Assembly: GCA_944378225.1 (NCBI GenBank)
Contig: CALWGE010000001.1
Span: 62,001-126,000, forward strand
Direction of reading: 5' to 3'
Length of the DNA stretch: 64,000 nucleotides
Origin: an uncultured Merdimonas sp.
Lineage (GTDB): Bacteria > Bacillota > Clostridia > Lachnospirales > Lachnospiraceae
Shown one piece after another: positions 7,090 to 15,656 of this stretch. Under the pieces are notes generated by a model. It was not told the DNA's origin. It did not search any database and was given only the letters and a program-made list of their open reading frames with translations. How positions within the stretch are numbered: position 1 is the stretch's first letter; each line of letters begins with the position of its first letter. The position numbers were made by a program, and so were the translations under genes.

Positions 7090-7958
7090 GAGTTATAAAA
7101 GGAAAGTATGAAAATCGTGACGCGGTGAAATATGTTATCCGATATATCACCAGAACCAGGCCTAATGAAGATAGGGGAATGGAACTGATTGCTGCCGGAT
7201 CTTTAGGAACTTTTGAGACTTCAGAAAGAATGATCGAAGATTTTCTGAGGGTACAGAAATGTCTCAGGTCCCCCGGAAGAATAGGGAAAAAGATAAATCA
7301 TGAAGTATTTTTATTAACAGTAGAAGAAACAGAGCAGTTAGGTTATCCGGGAAAAGTGCAATATTTATATTGGGCGTCACAGGAATGCGCTCGATTTTTC
7401 TATGAAAAGGGTTTTCAGGTTGTTTTCGCAATTCATATAGATATGGAAAAGGGAGTTCATATTCATTTCGCTGTAAATACAGTAAATTATATGAATGGTA
7501 AAAAATGGAGCTGTGGTGAGCAGGAGATGAAAGAACGGGAAACTCTGTTTCAAATAATTATAAGGAAGTATCAGCAGATAGCGGCAGGATGTTATAGCTC
7601 CCCTGATGCAGTAAAGCCGATCAAATTTTATGATAAGAGATGGAATATGAATATAAGAAATGCAAGCTATTATGTCTCTGTAGGAGGAGAAATCGAAGGA
7701 ATATTTGATAATTGGAAAGAGTGTGATCTGCGGACAGGTGGAAATCCAGGGACGTATTATAGAAAATTCCCTTCTATTGAGCTTGCGCTCTGTTATATTA
7801 GCAATGAAGTAAGTCAATATAAAAATTATGTTGTGAGTCTGGGGGCAATAGAACAGTTCTTTGACGATTATGATTTATTTATGGACTGTTTGGAAAACCT
7901 GGTTCAAAAAATGAAAAGAGCATATCAGATGCTTGGAATAAACAAGCAGGTGGTATAA
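7077..7958 (+). CDS. Short HUH relaxase fused to a viroplasmin/RNase H1-type domain, 293 aa
   Basis: Mobilization nuclease that nicks oriT and starts strand transfer. The N-terminal half has a Tyr-rich segment (AVKYVIRYITR, residues 17-27) that may hold the nicking tyrosine, and the metal-binding HUH signature in VHIHFAVNTVN (His128 and His130). The C-terminal half carries a Caulimovirus viroplasmin-like fold at about residues 197-241 (YYVSVGGEIEGIFDNW, then a conserved Cys and the YRKFPSIELAL end). That fold is known from RNase H1 N-termini, where it binds RNA/DNA hybrids. The gene overlaps the MobC gene. With no type IV secretion genes present, transfer would need a helper element. Confidence 0.8.
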   Translation: MGLLRVIKGKYENRDAVKYVIRYITRTRPNEDRGMELIAAGSLGTFETSERMIEDFLRVQKCLRSPGRIGKKINHEVFLLTVEETEQLGYPGKVQYLYWASQECARFFYEKGFQVVFAIHIDMEKGVHIHFAVNTVNYMNGKKWSCGEQEMKERETLFQIIIRKYQQIAAGCYSSPDAVKPIKFYDKRWNMNIRNASYYVSVGGEIEGIFDNWKECDLRTGGNPGTYYRKFPSIELALCYISNEVSQYKNYVVSLGAIEQFFDDYDLFMDCLENLVQKMKRAYQMLGINKQVV

Positions 7959-7968
7959 AGAAATTATG

Positions 7969-8001
7969 AAGGACGATTGCAGATGTGCAATCGTCCTTTG
8001 A
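7969..8001. terminator. Intrinsic terminator after relaxase
   Basis: A perfect 13-bp stem (AAGGACGATTGCA at 7969-7981 with its complement at 7986-7998) and a GATG loop. Its symmetry would also serve the convergent regulator gene at 8010. Confidence 0.85.
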
Positions 8002-8009
8002 TATCGAGG

Positions 8010-8357
8010 TTATTTAGTATAAGGGACAATATCAGTAATGAATTTTTCTACAAGAGAAAGCTGAGAATAGGATAATTGTTCCATTAATGGCAAAACCCTA
8101 TTCAGAAGTTCCTGAGTGTCCGGTTTCTTTTTTACATCGATTTCAATAATTTTTTCAATCCCTACATGAAATATATTGCAGAGCCGGATTATTTTTTCTA
8201 TGGTGAAATTGCGCTCGCCGCGTTCCAGCTGAGCGTAGTATTGGGTATCCAGGTCAAGAAGTTCTGCCAGCTGTTCCTGTGTCATTTTATTTAGCAGGCG
8301 GTATTGTTTGATATTTTGTGAGATGGAGTTTAAAGCTGTATCTTTTATAATAGACAC
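8010..8357 (-). CDS. XRE-family transcriptional regulator, 115 aa
   Basis: Cro/C1-type helix-turn-helix repressor. The HTH lies at residues 13-67: IKQYRLLNKMTQEQLAELLD, turn, QYYAQLERGERNFTIEKI. The C-terminal 45 residues are probably a dimerisation helix. The start follows AGGAGGTG (reverse strand, about 8362). It faces away from the WYL operon across 300 bp of AT-rich DNA and is convergent with the mob operon. It probably controls element functions; its target is unknown. Confidence 0.88.
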   Translation of the reverse strand: MSIIKDTALNSISQNIKQYRLLNKMTQEQLAELLDLDTQYYAQLERGERNFTIEKIIRLCNIFHVGIEKIIEIDVKKKPDTQELLNRVLPLMEQLSYSQLSLVEKFITDIVPYTK

Positions 8358-8664
8358 CTCCTGTCTATCTATACAATAACATCAGACAGCGGAAAAAAAT
8401 AAGAAAATATATGCTATATATAGTATTGTAAATAGCTATAGAAAAATATAAAATATGGATAAAAAGGAAACAGGGATAATATTACAGTATTGAAAGATGA
8501 AAAGTGTTTTCAGAAAAAGATAAAATATATTGTAAAAGATTCCATTAAATTGTAAAATAAAGATTAAGATATAAGAAAATATCATTTTTCATTTAAAACC
8601 CACAGAGATGACACATTCTGTCCTTCTTGAGTGATACAATGCGTTGTATTACAGGAGGAAAGCT
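8358..8664. other. AT-rich intergenic region between XRE and WYL genes
   Basis: About 300 bp with no gene. Apart from the operator-like element and -10 box at 8609-8640 that belong to the WYL operon, nothing recognisable is seen. Confidence 0.6.
8609..8640 (+). promoter_or_regulatory. WYL operon promoter with operator-like inverted repeat
   Basis: TGACA (8609-8613), five bases, TGTCC (8619-8623) forms a near-perfect inverted repeat, followed 21 bp after TGACA by the -10 box TACAAT (8635-8640). No consensus -35 lies at 17 bp. The same layout, with only one differing base in the first 15, recurs at 12367-12398. This suggests a promoter activated or repressed by one regulator, most simply the WYL protein encoded next. 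Confidence 0.65.
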
Positions 8665-9642
8665 ATGGAAGAAATTAGAGGCGACAAAATAGAACGGGTA
8701 TTGCAGCTTTACGCAAAGCTGGCGGATGGATATGTAATTCATAAGGAGGAAGAAGCGCAGAGATTCGGCGTAAATAAGCGCAGTATACAGAGAGATATTG
8801 ACGATATCCGGAATTTCCTGGATGCGGACGCGGAGCGGACAGGAATCGTGAATTCCGTGATATATGACCGTCAGGAAAAAGGATACCGGCTGGAGCAGCT
8901 GTATTCGCTGAGACTGAAAAACAGCGAAGTGTTGGCTCTCTGTAAAATACTTTTGGACAGCCGGGCTTTTACAAAGGAAGAAATGACAGAGATGCTGGAC
9001 AAGCTGATCACCTGCTGTGTGCCGAAAAGCAACCAGAAGCTGGTAAAAGATTTAATCAGCAACGAGGAGTTTCATTATGTGGAGCCACGTCATAAGACCA
9101 GATTTATTGATACCATGTGGAAATTGGGACAGGCAGTGCGGGAGTGCCGCTATGTAGAGATTGATTACTATCGCCTGAAAGATAAATCTGTTGTGCATCG
9201 GAAAGTGAAGCCGGTGGCTATCATGTTTTCGGAATATTATTTTTATCTGACAGCTTTTATTGATGATAAAGAAGTACAGAAGGATTTTGATGTTTTAAAT
9301 GATTCCTTTCCTACCATTTACCGGATTGACCGAATTAAGGGAATGAAGGTGTTGGATGAAAGGTTCCACATTCCGTATAGCAGCCGGTTCGAAGAAGGAG
9401 AATTCCGGAAGCGGATTCAGTTCATGTACGGCGGTAAGCTGCAGAAGGTGACTTTCAAATACAGCGGGCTGGATATTGACGCGGTTCTGGACAGACTGCC
9501 TACGGCAAAGATTCTGGAAGAGGAGGATGGAGTATATACGGTGCAGGCGGAGGTGTTTGGAAAGGGAATTGAGATGTGGCTGAGGAGCCAGGGGAGCAAT
9601 GTGGAACTCATTAGCGATTCTGAAAGGAAAAAACAATTATGA
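8665..9642 (+). CDS. WYL-domain transcriptional regulator, 325 aa
   Basis: The N-terminal DeoR/HTH_11-like winged helix (residues 8-50, RFGVNKRSIQRDIDDIRNFL) is followed by a WYL domain in the middle (DYYRLKDKSVVHRKVKPVAI, EYYFYL, YRIDRIKGMKVL) and a WCX-type C-terminal extension. WYL proteins bind ligands or nucleic acids and often govern phage defence loci. The ATG at 8665 follows AGGAGGAAAGCT and is preferred over an upstream TTG. Its stop overlaps the next ATG by 4 nt, making it the first gene of a four-gene operon that ends at the terminator at 12284. Confidence 0.9.
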   Translation: MEEIRGDKIERVLQLYAKLADGYVIHKEEEAQRFGVNKRSIQRDIDDIRNFLDADAERTGIVNSVIYDRQEKGYRLEQLYSLRLKNSEVLALCKILLDSRAFTKEEMTEMLDKLITCCVPKSNQKLVKDLISNEEFHYVEPRHKTRFIDTMWKLGQAVRECRYVEIDYYRLKDKSVVHRKVKPVAIMFSEYYFYLTAFIDDKEVQKDFDVLNDSFPTIYRIDRIKGMKVLDERFHIPYSSRFEEGEFRKRIQFMYGGKLQKVTFKYSGLDIDAVLDRLPTAKILEEEDGVYTVQAEVFGKGIEMWLRSQGSNVELISDSERKKQL

Positions 9643-10181
9643 GAAAACAGGAAGTGTATATTAAAATTACAGAGGAACTCCCTAAGATATGCAATCATTA
9701 TTGGGAGAAGGTACGAGAATTTGCAATGAAACTGCAAAAAGAATACATTTCTGAATTATATATGAATAGGGGTAAAGAGTATAAATATCGGGAAAATGAA
9801 ATACATACGTCAGAAGATAAAATGAAAGATAAAATAGATGAGTTTATCCTAAAAGCGGCAAAAGAAATGTTAAAGGAATGTAATGATAAGCTGATTTACT
9901 ATACAGACGATCCAGGGAAAATAATGCCGAAATTATATAAGCCTAATTTTACAATGCCTAATTTTGAGGCGTTTAGTTCGGAGAATATAGCTGTACATGG
10001 ATTTTATGGAGGTTCGGTTAAGGGAAAGACAAGGAAGGATGCAATGAATACATGTGATATCATGCTTGCGGAACATTATCATGGAATCATTGTTTGTATG
10101 ATAGATGAAGCAGCCAGTTATATGTTCCAATGTCAAGCTGCATATACTAAGAAAATGTTGGAAAGTTTGGTGGACAAATAA
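9639..10181 (+). CDS. Hypothetical protein of WYL operon, 180 aa
   Basis: The start ATGA overlaps the WYL stop, indicating translational coupling. The product is a soluble, mostly helical, lysine/glutamate-rich protein with no signal peptide. The middle contains a Pro/Phe segment (KPNFTMPNFEAF) and a Gly-rich turn (HGFYGGSVKG). The last third has two cysteines in predicted helices (VCMIDEAASYMFQCQAAY). I recognise no family. The tight coupling to a WYL regulator and to a glycine-zipper membrane protein suggests one functional system, possibly a cytoplasmic sensor or immunity partner. That is inference. Confidence 0.7.
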   Translation: MRKQEVYIKITEELPKICNHYWEKVREFAMKLQKEYISELYMNRGKEYKYRENEIHTSEDKMKDKIDEFILKAAKEMLKECNDKLIYYTDDPGKIMPKLYKPNFTMPNFEAFSSENIAVHGFYGGSVKGKTRKDAMNTCDIMLAEHYHGIIVCMIDEAASYMFQCQAAYTKKMLESLVDK

Positions 10182-10266
10182 GGGGGGAATGAACTGTAAA
10201 ATTTTGAGATCAGTGATAAATTTAATGTTGTAGAATGCAGATAAGGATTATTTGGAGGGAATACAG

Positions 10267-10800
10267 ATGAGTAAAAAAAATATGAATTTTCAGAATGCGG
10301 ATGCTCTTAAAACAGTTCAAAGAGTAATCGAGGAAGCTGGACAGGCATTAAATGATCCAACAAGAACAATTGTGCGGTCAGCAATGCCAGAAGTTCTGGC
10401 AGGTGCTTTAGGAGCAGGTGCAGGAGGAGCAGCTAGTTTTGCTGCGCTGTATCTTGGCGGTTCTGTTGTAGGCTTAAGTGCGGCAGGAATTACAAGCGGA
10501 TTAGCAGCGGCAGGAGCACTTATCGGAGGAGGTATGGCAGCAGGAGTTGCGGTTTTAGCGGCTCCAGTCGCAGTATTGGGAGCCGCAGGGGTTGGCATAA
10601 CGGCTCACGTAAAAAATAAAAAGCTGAAAGATGCAAAAATGCTTTGCTTGACACAGGCTATTGCGAAGCAAAATGCTATTATTAAAGCATTGCAGGAAGA
10701 ATCAGCAGCAGACAAAGAAAGGATAAAATATTTAAATTCTCTTAATACTCTTTTAGATGCCGCAATTCGTGACTTGAAGCAAGATTTGGGAATAGCCTAG
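10267..10800 (+). CDS. Glycine-zipper membrane protein, 177 aa
   Basis: A small protein with soluble ends and a central block (about residues 44-115) of Ala/Gly-rich hydrophobic sequence with many GxxxG-type steps (VLAGALGAGAGGAASFAALY, ITSGLAAAGALIGGGMAAG, VAVLAAPVAVLGAAGVG). Glycine-zipper segments insert into or perforate membranes, as in some toxins and phage-defence effectors. The C-terminal 60 residues form a charged coiled coil. The ATG at 10267 lies 8 nt after GGAGGG and is preferred over the TTG at 10252. It is the third gene of the WYL operon and a plausible membrane effector; no experimental counterpart is known to me. Confidence 0.75.
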   Translation: MSKKNMNFQNADALKTVQRVIEEAGQALNDPTRTIVRSAMPEVLAGALGAGAGGAASFAALYLGGSVVGLSAAGITSGLAAAGALIGGGMAAGVAVLAAPVAVLGAAGVGITAHVKNKKLKDAKMLCLTQAIAKQNAIIKALQEESAADKERIKYLNSLNTLLDAAIRDLKQDLGIA

Positions 10801-10818
10801 TATAAAAGAGTGGACTTT

Positions 10819-12231
10819 ATGGATAATTTTAAATATACAAAACAGGAAAAAGAAATAAATAAGGTCTTGAAATATAATCAGGAAATATCTCAAAAATTGT
10901 TGGATGATAGTGAACTATTGTCTGCGAGGAAAGCAGCTGATGATAATATTAATTCTTCGATAGAGCTATTGAAGTCTTTGGGATATGATAAGGAAGTGTC
11001 GACTGTTCAGTCTGAAGCTTATGAGGCTGCATCTGTGAGAAAGATAGAGCATAAACCGATGGTGGAAAACTGGGACTCTATTGTAACAGAGGCAAATGAG
11101 TATATTCCATATGACGTAAAGATAGAAGATATACTTTCTCAGGAAGAAATTGATAACGTATTTCAAGAATTGGACAGAATAAATGCCGAGTTTTCGCGGA
11201 AAACAAGTATTGTTAATAAAACTGATTTGAAATTTTTGGCAGTCGCTACAGCTTTACAAGTAGTAAAAGCTTTGCTTTTTCCTCATGTTGCAGAAAAATT
11301 TGGATATGGGAAAAGTTTTGATCCCACAGAGAGGCTGGCGCATAATGATAAGACAATAGAAGAAAAGCACAGAGAGGCAAATGACCGTTTTAGAGATAAA
11401 TATGTAAAAAAGAACGGGAAGGGTTATTGGATAAATATTTTATATCAGACACCGCCATATGATATTACAAAAGGTTCGGCAGGATTAGGTATCAATATGG
11501 AGGGGAGGTATCACAGATTACATACATTAGGTCATGATCCGATTTTGGGATGGTTTTTTGGAACGGCAAATATTTTGACAGATATCATTACTTTAAATGA
11601 TTTCCGTTCTTTTCGTGTGGTAAGAAAGCCTAAAATGGCAATTACTCCCAAGCAAGTAACAATAGATGCACTCCTGGAAGAAAGCTATCAAATGGCGAAA
11701 GACGACTACCTGAATCTTCCGGCTGCCATATTTGCACAAGCACAGCATTTGAAATCGGATGTTGCCACAAAAACGGGATTGCCGGTGCCGATTCTTTCTG
11801 TATTTAATGAAAATTTTGCGAGCAAGTTGTATAAAAATCAGTATGATTCTTTATGCTTGGCACGTGATATGAAAATAATCGGTGTCTCTTATTTGATATC
11901 TGTGCTTGTGGATATGATTATTGGACTGACACATGGACTTTTCAGACAATCTGATGATTCCAAAGAATTGTACGAGGTAAGAACGAGAAAGATTTTACTT
12001 ATCTCTAATTCGATAGCTTCAACAAGCAGTATTATTAATGCTTGTATTACTAAAAACCCTAAAAACCTTGATTTGGGTAGTTTATTGTCAACGGTTTCGC
12101 ATTTATTTACGGATATCAGATTTATAACAAAAATCAAGCAGGAGTTTATTCAACAAGAGATTGATAAAAAAATTCAACATGAGCTAAATGAAATAGAAGA
12201 GATATATAATAGCATGTGTACAACAAGTTAG
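10819..12231 (+). CDS. Large protein of WYL operon with hydrophobic segments, 470 aa
   Basis: The N-terminal 130 residues are acidic and helical and look like a coiled coil. A middle part (about 150-290) has a hydrophobic stretch followed by conserved-looking motifs (YWINILYQTPPYDITKGSAG, LGHDPILGWFFGTANILTD). A later segment near 355-380 (IGVSYLISVLVDMIIGLTHG) may cross or lie on the membrane. No catalytic signature is recognised. The Gly/His-rich centre resembles nothing I can name. ATG 10819 or GTG 10810 could be the start; neither has a strong Shine-Dalgarno. It is the last gene of the operon, closed by the terminator at 12284. It probably acts with the glycine-zipper protein. Confidence 0.7.
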   Translation: MDNFKYTKQEKEINKVLKYNQEISQKLLDDSELLSARKAADDNINSSIELLKSLGYDKEVSTVQSEAYEAASVRKIEHKPMVENWDSIVTEANEYIPYDVKIEDILSQEEIDNVFQELDRINAEFSRKTSIVNKTDLKFLAVATALQVVKALLFPHVAEKFGYGKSFDPTERLAHNDKTIEEKHREANDRFRDKYVKKNGKGYWINILYQTPPYDITKGSAGLGINMEGRYHRLHTLGHDPILGWFFGTANILTDIITLNDFRSFRVVRKPKMAITPKQVTIDALLEESYQMAKDDYLNLPAAIFAQAQHLKSDVATKTGLPVPILSVFNENFASKLYKNQYDSLCLARDMKIIGVSYLISVLVDMIIGLTHGLFRQSDDSKELYEVRTRKILLISNSIASTSSIINACITKNPKNLDLGSLLSTVSHLFTDIRFITKIKQEFIQQEIDKKIQHELNEIEEIYNSMCTTS

Positions 12232-12283
12232 ATAAAAATGTTTGTATCAGTAATAAATGTAAAAATCTTTTGGCATTTTCTTG

Positions 12284-12312
12284 AGCCTGTGGATTAATCC
12301 ACAGGCTTTTTC
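12284..12312 (+). terminator. Intrinsic terminator of the WYL operon
   Basis: A perfect 10-bp stem (AGCCTGTGGA at 12284-12293 with 12298-12307), a TTAA loop and a T-tract. It separates the WYL operon from the next unit, which has its own copy of the operator. Confidence 0.92.
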
Positions 12313-12366
12313 CTTTTTCGGTTTGCTGGAAAATTCAGCTTATAAAATTCAAAACTGTCTGAAGAA

Positions 12367-12398
12367 TGACACCTTCTGTCCTCGCAGTTTGCTACAAT
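12367..12398 (+). promoter_or_regulatory. Second copy of the WYL-type promoter/operator
   Basis: TGACA (12367-12371), CCTTC, TGTCC (12377-12381) and -10 TACAAT at 12393-12398 reproduce the element at 8609-8640, including the 21-bp distance between TGACA and TACAAT. No consensus -35 is present. It drives the zinc-ribbon operon 12476-14996 and suggests co-regulation with the WYL operon. Confidence 0.65.
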
Positions 12399-12475
12399 CC
12401 GGCTGTAAGGAAACAAAAAGACTGCAATAGTTCATAAAGTTATGCTGTGGTAGCAGAGGAAAGGGGTTACAAAAT

Positions 12476-13900
12476 ATGAAAAAGAAGCAGGACATACCTT
12501 TGGTTCTCACATCACCGGAACCAATTAATGACGGAGGAAGGAAGTACAATTGGATTTATCTGGTCAGTGCGGGAATACTTCTCATTTTCTTTATTTTTCT
12601 GGGAACAAATCTGGCAGGAGTATTTCTGGGAACGCTAATCGGTCTGTGTGTGGGATGGCTGGTCAAAAATAAAATATTGGATATCACTAGCCTTCAGTTA
12701 AGATTTGTAGAGTTTGAAGTAAAAAATAAAATACCATATCCGGCATTAATAGCGGAGCTGATTCCCAAACTGACCCCGCTGGGAATGACGATTGAAAAGT
12801 CGGATGATCAGAATGGGCATCCTGTGATTTCATACCAGAAAATGATTTATGATATATCCTACAGTGATGGGAAAAATACCTTTACGATTTGGTGGAGGAA
12901 AAATATAGCGAGAGCACTCATTACAGTAGATTCGATAAAAATGTACAGAAAAATTGTAGTCGCTATGGGAATCATCGGGTACTATGTCCAGCAGTCCTGT
13001 AATTCAGAGATTGTTTCGTCAAACGATAGTTTAGATGAAGATGAAGATGCAGCCGGGGTGAAAGAAGAAATCCTCAAAGAGAAGAGAATCTGTTCCAGCT
13101 GCGGAGCGGTTCTGAAGCCGGATGCAAGATTCTGTCCAAAGTGCGGTACGAAGATAAACCAGATTTCCGGAGGAGAAGAGAGCAGGGAAAAACCGGAATT
13201 TCCGGGAGAGTCTTCACAGACAGAGCGGCAAGGGGCAGCGCCAAGCTGGGTACAGAAGAATGCAAAGGAAGGAATTTTCTCAAAAATTTGGAATCATCCC
13301 TTATTTACCAAGATTGCAGTGAAATTTGGCCACATTCTTGACATCCTGCTGGGGGTTGTCAGTGCTTTCCTGGCATTGGCTATGTTTTCAGGAGAAGGCT
13401 TTTTCAGCACTGTACTGGGAATTATGTTTCTGGTTTGCGGAATCGCGATTGTGTTTTCGGGTATACGAACTTTTCTTTCACGAAAAAGAGAGCCTGAGAT
13501 AGAGGAAGAGCTGAACAAGAAGAAAAGAAATCTCTGTATCGGAGCAGCAGTGATTATCATCGGCCTGCTGGTGGTAAACAGCACAGGCGGAGGAGTCTAT
13601 TCGGATGTAAAGTCCATTGCTTTTGATGATATCGGGCCTGAGACGATAGGAGAGCTGATTGATGAAAATGTAAAGGGCGCTGAATGGTCCCAGGAAAAGA
13701 TAGACAGCAATTCAAGACTCGTTTTTGTGGAAGGATACTGTCCGTCGTACAGTGAGGATATCCGGATAACCTTTTTCTACGAGGATCTGGATGACGGATA
13801 TTGTGAGGTCAGCCTGCAGAGTATTGAATTTCCGGAGAGTGGAGAATATTACGATGATGCTTTCAGCGCTGGTATTATATGGGCTTCGTTATATGAGTAA
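12476..13900 (+). CDS. Zinc-ribbon multi-pass membrane protein, 474 aa
   Basis: Two N-terminal membrane helices (about residues 20-65) are followed by a cytoplasmic domain. A zinc ribbon at about 202-226 (CSSCGAVLKPDARFCPKCG) comes next, then two membrane helices around 275-335 and another near 350-367. The C-terminal domain of about 100 residues is probably extracellular. The start follows GGAAAGGGG. Zinc-ribbon membrane proteins of this type are common in Clostridia but their function is mostly unknown. It is the first gene of a two-gene unit preceded by a copy of the WYL-operon operator, so it probably works in the same response. Confidence 0.7.
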   Translation: MKKKQDIPLVLTSPEPINDGGRKYNWIYLVSAGILLIFFIFLGTNLAGVFLGTLIGLCVGWLVKNKILDITSLQLRFVEFEVKNKIPYPALIAELIPKLTPLGMTIEKSDDQNGHPVISYQKMIYDISYSDGKNTFTIWWRKNIARALITVDSIKMYRKIVVAMGIIGYYVQQSCNSEIVSSNDSLDEDEDAAGVKEEILKEKRICSSCGAVLKPDARFCPKCGTKINQISGGEESREKPEFPGESSQTERQGAAPSWVQKNAKEGIFSKIWNHPLFTKIAVKFGHILDILLGVVSAFLALAMFSGEGFFSTVLGIMFLVCGIAIVFSGIRTFLSRKREPEIEEELNKKKRNLCIGAAVIIIGLLVVNSTGGGVYSDVKSIAFDDIGPETIGELIDENVKGAEWSQEKIDSNSRLVFVEGYCPSYSEDIRITFFYEDLDDGYCEVSLQSIEFPESGEYYDDAFSAGIIWASLYE

Positions 13901-13919
13901 ATGATCAGGGAGGGTACAT

Positions 13920-14996
13920 ATGTTTTGTAAAAAATGCGGCGCACAGTTAGAGGAAGGAGCAGTTTTCTGCCAGAATTGCGGAGCGAGAATTGAAGAAAAC
14001 AGTTCAAATAGCCAGACAGTATTTGGAAATGCAGACAAAAGGCTGGAGAAGAAAAAATCAGGTCTTGTGAAAGGCATTCTGATAGCCATCGTAGTCTTAA
14101 TCATTGTTATAGCAGCGGCTGTTTTGATGGAAGGAAAGAATGAAAAAGGCACGGGCACTGAAGAGATATCTGCCGGGAAATTGATGCATACGGAATTAAG
14201 CGATTACGCGGACTATACAGAGGATGAGCTGACGGAAGAACTGGGACTGGAAAAAACAGAATCCGGGTATTATCCGAACGATGACAATATCAATTTCATG
14301 TGTTTGGAAGGAAAAGTGTATCTGATTCGGCTGGACATGTCTCATCCTGCAGACAGACAGTATTCTCTGTTTGGAGTACAGCTGGGAGAAAACGCGGAAG
14401 ATGTGCGAGATATTTTGGATGGTGATTTCGAATTTGTAAACACGGCTGCGATTGATACAGAGCAGAGGGATATGTACATTGAAAAAGATACGGGATATAC
14501 CCTTATGATAGAGTATAATTCCGATCTGCAGATTATCAGAGTGAGCTATATTCTGGAAGCGGATGAGACAGCCGGTGAAATGGAAGAGGTAAATGATGCT
14601 CAGGAAGAGCAGGATGAGATCATAAGCAGTGACAGTAAGCTGGAGGCGGAAGTAGCGGAAGAAATCAGAAATGAAGCCTGTGAAGTGATTCCGGGATATA
14701 CTTATGAGTCGGACCAGTCAAACGAAGAGATCGGAGATTTCAGACTGTACATGAATCTGACCTTTAACGAAGATGATTCCATTTATGTGTTTGGCTGGGG
14801 ATATGAGAATCAGGTGCTGTCTGAGAACTGTTTTGTGGAAGAGACAGTGCGCCTGCTTAATTCAGATGAATATACGAACGAGTATGTGTCAGATGACGGA
14901 GATTTTTATTTGTATGAATCCAAAGAAGGCGGATATTATACGGCCATGAGCGATTACAATTATTTTACAGGCGATTTTTATCTGGTGACAGAGTAA
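13920..14996 (+). CDS. Zinc-ribbon single-pass membrane protein, 358 aa
   Basis: The N-terminal zinc ribbon reads MFCKKCGAQLEEGAVFCQNC and is followed by a basic linker and one membrane helix (about residues 48-70, GILIAIVVLIIVIAAAVLM). The remaining 285 residues are very acidic and should lie outside the cell. They show Tyr/Asp-rich strands and no recognised domain. It starts 19 bp after the previous stop with GGGAGGG upstream, so the two form an operon. The extracytoplasmic acidic domain with a cytoplasmic zinc ribbon suggests sensing across the membrane, which is inference. Confidence 0.72.
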   Translation: MFCKKCGAQLEEGAVFCQNCGARIEENSSNSQTVFGNADKRLEKKKSGLVKGILIAIVVLIIVIAAAVLMEGKNEKGTGTEEISAGKLMHTELSDYADYTEDELTEELGLEKTESGYYPNDDNINFMCLEGKVYLIRLDMSHPADRQYSLFGVQLGENAEDVRDILDGDFEFVNTAAIDTEQRDMYIEKDTGYTLMIEYNSDLQIIRVSYILEADETAGEMEEVNDAQEEQDEIISSDSKLEAEVAEEIRNEACEVIPGYTYESDQSNEEIGDFRLYMNLTFNEDDSIYVFGWGYENQVLSENCFVEETVRLLNSDEYTNEYVSDDGDFYLYESKEGGYYTAMSDYNYFTGDFYLVTE

Positions 14997-15013
14997 AATT
15001 TTATGCCGAAAAG

Positions 15014-15054
15014 GAAGCCTCATCGGGGTCCGTGAAGGGGTTCGGTGAGGCTTC
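15014..15054 (+). terminator. Hairpin after the zinc-ribbon operon
   Basis: GAAGCCTCA (15014-15022) pairs with TGAGGCTTC (15046-15054). The T-tract is weak, but the position just after the operon supports termination. Confidence 0.6.
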
Positions 15055-15131
15055 ATGTATTACTCTAAAGAATATCCGCTTTTCAGTATGGAGATCCAGT
15101 TCCTTTTTTCGTAGAGAAAGCCGGAATGTGA

Positions 15132-15656
15132 ATGAAATTTTTTTATGAAAATGAAGCTCGCAGGATAGCTGAACTTAATGAAATTTTCGGAGAAGTTGAG
15201 TTGACTGCTGTAGAAAAGAGAACGCTGATATGGCTCGCAACGGATAAGGCAAAAAAGCAGGCTGATAAATATCAGAAGTGTATGAACGAACTTGTTCCTA
15301 TGGTAAAAAATATGGAACGTCTAGCGGCTGAGTTTTCGGCAAATCCAGAAGAAACACTTCCAGAAGTGGCGGTTATGGAATCTGCAAAGTCGTATTGAGA
15401 GAAAAAAGTAAAATCGCTGGTCAAAAAAATGGTAAAGGTACTAAGGTCTGTCTATTCTGCCTTTTTGGATATTTCCTGCAAATACGAACGATTAGAAGAA
15501 GCATACGATAGGGAGAAAGCTGGAAAGAAGAGATTAAATGAACGACTTCAAGAAGTGTTGAATGAGAATCGGGAATTATGGGAAGTAACGACGGATATGG
15601 AGCGTGTGAAGGCTGCATTTGGTTCTCATCAAGGGAGACAGCCATTAGTCGTGTAA
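15132..15656 (+). pseudogene. Relic of a coiled-coil mobilization-type protein interrupted by TGA
   Basis: A single reading frame runs from 15132 to 15656 with one in-frame TGA at 15396-15398. The first part reads ENEARRIAELNEIFGEVELT and EKRTLIWLA. The second part (from 15399) reads RSVYSAFLDISCKYERLEEA followed by a coiled coil. There is no good ribosome binding site at 15132. The style resembles C-terminal regions of plasmid relaxase/recombination proteins of Clostridia, but I cannot confirm the family. Decayed coding sequence in another phase continues to about 15755. Either two small proteins or a broken longer gene; the latter is favoured because the frame is continuous. Confidence 0.45.

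Noticed and set aside
7969..8001. Candidate oriT at the hairpin after the relaxase
   Set aside because: Its position between convergent genes fits a terminator better.
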